Source: Arcuatula senhousia (taxonomy: Eukaryota > Mollusca > Bivalvia > Mytilida > Mytilidae). Taken from it: 64,000 nt of DNA. The first letter of the stretch is position 1. Every line of letters begins with the position of its first letter. The notes beneath the pieces are model-generated. The model saw nothing but the letters and a program-made list of their open reading frames with translations, searched no databases and was not told where the DNA came from. Of this stretch, positions 59,873 through 64,000 are shown piece by piece. Location of the stretch: contig OZ020303.1 in assembly GCA_963971305.1 (NCBI GenBank), positions 42,272,106-42,336,105 of the forward strand. The letters run 5' to 3'. The position numbers and the translations under genes are program-made.

Positions 59873-60141
59873 CTAAAAGAACCTGTTGTATCGATGTCTC
59901 CTCCTTGACCGAGACCTCTTTGTTTTAGTAGATTTGGTATTTGGAATTCCTTCACATATAAATCTTTTAGTAGTGGTATCACAGCGTTTATTTCGCCAAG
60001 TATGGTTTTTGCCTACTTGTACACAACGTTTATTTAAGTTTCTACCACTAGTATTTGGTTGTCTCTTGCCCCAGTTAGCAAACTGATATGGATCATTGTT
60101 AAGATACTCCCAAGTTGTTGGGTTCACTTTGTTGTTTAAAC
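59873..60141 (-). CDS. C-type lectin-like terminal exon, unit 2 (partial gene)
   Basis: Same exon as 52,287-52,555 with no visible amino-acid change, including the basic tail. It is the second member of a tandem lectin array, if the duplication is real. Confidence 0.8.
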
Positions 60142-60735
60142 CTGAAAGGTTTTAAAAATGAAAAATATAATTGAAATAACATATTTTAAGAAAAAATATA
60201 AAAAGACAATATTAGATTTCTTTATTTTCAAAATTGGAATGACTCTTTTAAAACCGTACCTATCTATAGATGAACATGAGAGTTTTTTGTTGACTGACCA
60301 TGAAAAGCTTTGATGGATGTTCTGCCTTTGCATTTACAAGCAAAGAGAGTTGATTCTATCATAGTATTACACAAAGACGATTCTCGTTTCATGAGTTTTG
60401 TTTTTTGCTTAAATGCTCCCATTTCATTTTGTCAGCATGTATTACTTCATGATTTTTGTACAAGTTTTGTTTGCTTGTTAAGTATTATTTTTTTTTGTGA
60501 ATTATACAGTTACATCTATGTCTTTCAACACTTTCAATGTAAAGTTCTTCCTACCCAGACATAGGTTGCTTATCTTAGTAATAATTTGGTTCCCCAGTTT
60601 GGTATTTTTGGTTTTACTGTTCTATGCTCTTCATAATCATATGGTGTTTGGCACTTTCAATATTTTTGGTAGAGCGCCTCTGATGAGTCTTGAATAGACG
60701 AAACGCGCGTCAGGCGTAGCGAAATTTGAAGAAGA

Positions 60736-61107
60736 ATGACGTCAAAGCCTTCGACTGATACAAGGTGGTTTGGGGGGGGGGGGGGGTTGTGCCGGCAGGA
60801 ATTCATTATCTTCCAAAAACAAAGGAGAACAATAAAACCAAAACAATACAGTGATCACGAAACAAAAAACATTATTCAGAAGAGAGTTTGCAGAAACACC
60901 ATAACCATAGTTATACCGACAAGCAAAACGCCTCCATACCAACACTCATTCCTAGTTGAAACAACAATACACTGGAACCACCTGCCAGATATTGCATGCA
61001 GATTCCGTAGAGGGCTTCAAGACCGCCCTACGAAATCATCGCAAATAAAACCGTGGCACCCACCATCCTGTTGTATAAAAGCCAAACTTGGTTACTACGA
61101 CGTATAA
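60736..61107 (+). pseudogene. LINE RT C-terminal tail fragment, unit 3 (open)
   Basis: Here the G-run is 15 long, a multiple of three, so a 123-codon ORF runs from ATG through the KQRRTIKPKQYSD and WNHLPD segments to the stop. It is still a fragment lacking the polymerase domain. Confidence 0.6.
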
Positions 61108-63175
61108 GAAACAGAAACTTTATAAGAATATTGAGGAATATTAGTATCTGATGAAAAAATAAGGAAATTAGCAGGATAAGCTGATCTATGGCTTCCCAGA
61201 CCCTTGCCGCGAGACCAATTTAAACTGTGCTGTCAGCATGTGGTTTGTATAATTATTGTCAAATTACTGTTTGCCATTTTTCTATTCATGCAAAATAGTT
61301 CCTGAAATGTGTTCACTTCAAAATCACCTGCAAACAGGGAGCATTTCCATGCCACATAATATTATGTGAAAAAAAAAATGAAACTTGTATTATAACTCTT
61401 ACTGCACTTTATTATGGTCTTAAGAATAAAAGTATCAAAGCATATCGCACACAAAGTCTACTACATATAAGAGTTAGGATACGTACCTTGGCTTAACTGG
61501 AATATGAAGACTTCTGGTATGCCAAAAACGCTTGAACCTTACTATCTATCATTTTCTAAACTTAGTTATAGATTTTGATGCATGTCTTCAAGCGCAATCA
61601 AAAAGAAAACCCAATGGTTTGCGAAAAAAACCGAGTGTGCCATCGACTTACTTTCGAAATCGAAACAAAAAAACCGATTTTCAACTGATGAGATTCAATC
61701 GATACCATATTTATAGTAAACTGACGGCCAAAAGAAAGAGCACACATTTGAATGCTCTCTAAAATAAGATTATTAGTGCAAAGTAAGAAAATAAGATGAT
61801 GTAAACATTTTAGAATTTTTTTATCACCCGATACTGCAGAGAAAACAGGTTGATGTGACTTCATTTCTAAGCATCAGACATAGAAGATAATGAAACGTGG
61901 AATAAGTGTTCATGACACAGCCTACAATATAATCGACAATGGAAACCAGCCAGCAGCCTTCAATGTGACCAATGGTCGCTGCTCGCTGTTTTTCAATTGG
62001 CCCTGGATTAAAATAAAATACATGTGATTCAAGCCCAATCCTAGACCCTCTTCTTTACAAAAAAAGGCAATTAACATAAATTCGACGAAATACTAACATA
62101 AGCTTTAGGTAGTACTCCACAATTAGGATTTTTTCACAGTATTGTTTTCGTATGTGGCCCCTGTGAACTTTTTTGTTAAATGAAAATATTGATTCGTTTT
62201 GGTCTTAAAACAAGACAAATAAAAAATCGGGACCCGTTATATAAAAATTACGATTAACGGTTATTGTTTTAAAGAATAATTTCGAAAAAATCAATACCAA
62301 TGATCATAAAGCGTCGCTTCCGGCTGTGCATGGTGACCAGCGGATGGGCTTAAATTTAAATGTGCTATTTTTAGATTTTTAAGTTTGAACAATTTTAGCG
62401 GAAAAAAGAGCCGAAGTCGGATAGGTTTATTTGGTCTTAAAAGAAAGGACTGTTTTCGGGCTTTCATTTCATACATGTTACGTTTCACCTGAACCGAAAG
62501 CTCGACTACTGGCAACGTTCAAAAAAAGGACAAAACCCCGATTTTTGCGTATTTTTGTCCCCAATTTTTTGACAAATGTTAAGAGTTGCTAGGGGCAACG
62601 AGTACAACAAAGAAACCAAATACGGCACTAAACACGACTAAACATGCCCGGAGTTTGGAACACCACCTAGTTTAAAGTGCAAATAGCAGTTTAAGCGATT
62701 ACAAGAACCCGGGACAAAATAGTCAACATCGAGCACATGCAAAAATGAGCTAAATAAATTAATTGTGGAGTACTACCTTAATAAAGATTCCTGGTTTAGG
62801 ACAGGCACGTTTAAATGTGGCGGGGTTAAACTAGTTTTTGGTGCCAATCTTCCGCATAATGATATTCAATAACAAAGCACAAACTAATACACAGTAAAAA
62901 TCAAATCGATAGAAGTTCAATTCAACAAGAGAGAACCTGAGACAAAAGGACAACAAGATACTCTCTTGAGAACACCCGAAGTTACTGACAGCTAGCTAAG
63001 AAGTATCTATCGACTGATGTAAAAAAATCAAGTATGTCGATTTTAAATCCGACACAACACGTCAAACAATTAATGATTTGGTGATGTATCATCCGTCACA
63101 CAAAACCGACACACTTGACTGCTGTAATGCTCAAATATGACATAAGTATAATATTTTAAAGTAAGTATCCAATTA

Positions 63176-63676
63176 TCAACATTTTTTACCAAAAAAGAAT
63201 AAATTCAAAGATTTTACTAAAATTCCAATTTCATAACCTTTATTCAATAAAGCTTTAAGCCACTTTTTCATTCCCAAAGGATTGTTTTGAAATTTATTAG
63301 CTTTATAAACAACATCACCATAGAAATCGGGATGGGATAATTCCAATACAATCAAATTTCGACGTGTACAGTTAGATTTTTCAATAAGGTATAGATATTT
63401 ATGATAAAACTTAGTAAACGACTTCACTAATTTGTGGTAACGATATTCTTGTTTTAATAATTTTTTTGTAATACGCCGGTTTTTATCATTAAAATCAGAC
63501 ACACCACTGCAGATTCGGGCATATCTTACCAACAGTGAAATATATACTCCGTAAGACGGAGCAAGTGGTACATCTCCCTTTAGAAAAGGAAAATTAACAA
63601 CAGAAAATGAAAAGTCATCCCGATTATCATATATTTTATTGTGTAATTTAACATTGATAATACTTAAATCTAGCAT
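63176..63676 (-). CDS. RT-derived C-terminal ORF, unit 3
   Basis: Third identical copy of the 166-residue ORF at 48,000-48,500. Confidence 0.55.
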   Translation of the reverse strand: MLDLSIINVKLHNKIYDNRDDFSFSVVNFPFLKGDVPLAPSYGVYISLLVRYARICSGVSDFNDKNRRITKKLLKQEYRYHKLVKSFTKFYHKYLYLIEKSNCTRRNLIVLELSHPDFYGDVVYKANKFQNNPLGMKKWLKALLNKGYEIGILVKSLNLFFFGKKC

Positions 63677-64000
63677 GCCAAAATGAAAGCAGGAAATTTT
63701 AAAATAACATTTTTTTAAGTAGGGTAATGAAATGGCGAATGTAAGGCGGACGGGCGGGGAAGAAATTTTCGTAATAGTTTTCTCAGCAACTACTTATCAT
63801 AGGCACTTGATTAAAAATACCAAAACGCGGGTATGAACGGTTAATTTGGATATGCTTTATATTGATATTTCAAGGAGTAACCTCTCATCAGTAGCATTAA
63901 AATCAAAACATTGGAAGGTTAATTCCAAAACTATTGAAAACGAAAAGTACTCAAAACCAAAACGTTCGAACAAGGAAGCCAAATCCAGCACCGAGGATAT

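Larger units (their letters stand above)
52986..60571. repeat. 7,586-bp tandem unit, copy 2
   Basis: Same content and order as 45,401-52,985. MITE at 54,517-55,188, split F repeat from about 56,131, element E at about 57,956-58,906. G-run of 11. Carries G near 55,104 where copy 1 has C, shared with copy 3. Confidence 0.9.
60572..64000. repeat. 7.6-kb tandem unit, copy 3 (cut by window end)
   Basis: First 3,429 bp of the unit. G-run of 15. Includes MITE 62,107-62,778 and the RT-derived ORF. The lectin exon would lie beyond the window. Confidence 0.9.

Overview
The window is eukaryotic, AT-rich and about 95% non-coding. It has short exons with GT/AG introns, AATAAA poly(A) signals and very dense repeats. 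Two things point to a bivalve mollusc, probably a mussel (Mytilidae): tandem-core repeats that end in ACGGACGG-type tracts and GC-rich hairpins, and a repeat carrying a GACGAAACGCGCGTCAGGCG stretch. The taxon is inferred from memory of such repeats, not from a search.

Layout. (1) 52-7,290, plus strand: the last seven coding exons and 3' UTR of CDC20, the mitotic APC/C activator, with repeats in its introns. (2) 7,660-14,520: degenerate interspersed repeats, including a decayed copy of a tandem-core element and an outer element at about 11,924-14,973 that contains a nested one. (3) 14,526-23,570: eight near-identical 893-bp tandem units. A fresh 1,894-bp tandem-core element sits in unit 5, and the right end borders an imperfect palindrome. 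(4) 24,448-29,211, minus strand: TRAPPC5, a TRAPP tethering-complex subunit, six exons without the N-terminal one, convergent with CDC20. (5) 31,403-35,813: an intact 277-codon retrocopy-like ORF with poly(A) tail and 13-bp direct repeats, a LINE fragment, a broken SGNH-esterase pseudogene, and a 1,056-bp inverted-repeat transposon with an 8-bp target duplication that carries a PHD-like fragment. (6) 35.8-40.5 kb: mostly featureless AT-rich DNA. (7) 40,497-45,400: two 689-bp foldback elements, one inserted exactly in a decayed LINE reverse transcriptase, then a ~361-bp tandem repeat. (8) 45,401 to the end: a 7,585-bp unit repeated head to tail (two full copies and 3.4 kb of a third). Each full unit carries a C-type lectin terminal exon, a reverse-transcriptase-derived ORF and several small elements.

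The host genes are ordinary housekeeping genes plus a lectin exon and form no shared pathway. The less ordinary content is mobile-element biology: datable nested insertions, a very young foldback family, a transposon and a retrocopy sharing a short W/NG/W protein motif, and a recent lectin-bearing triplication that could be real or an assembly artefact.
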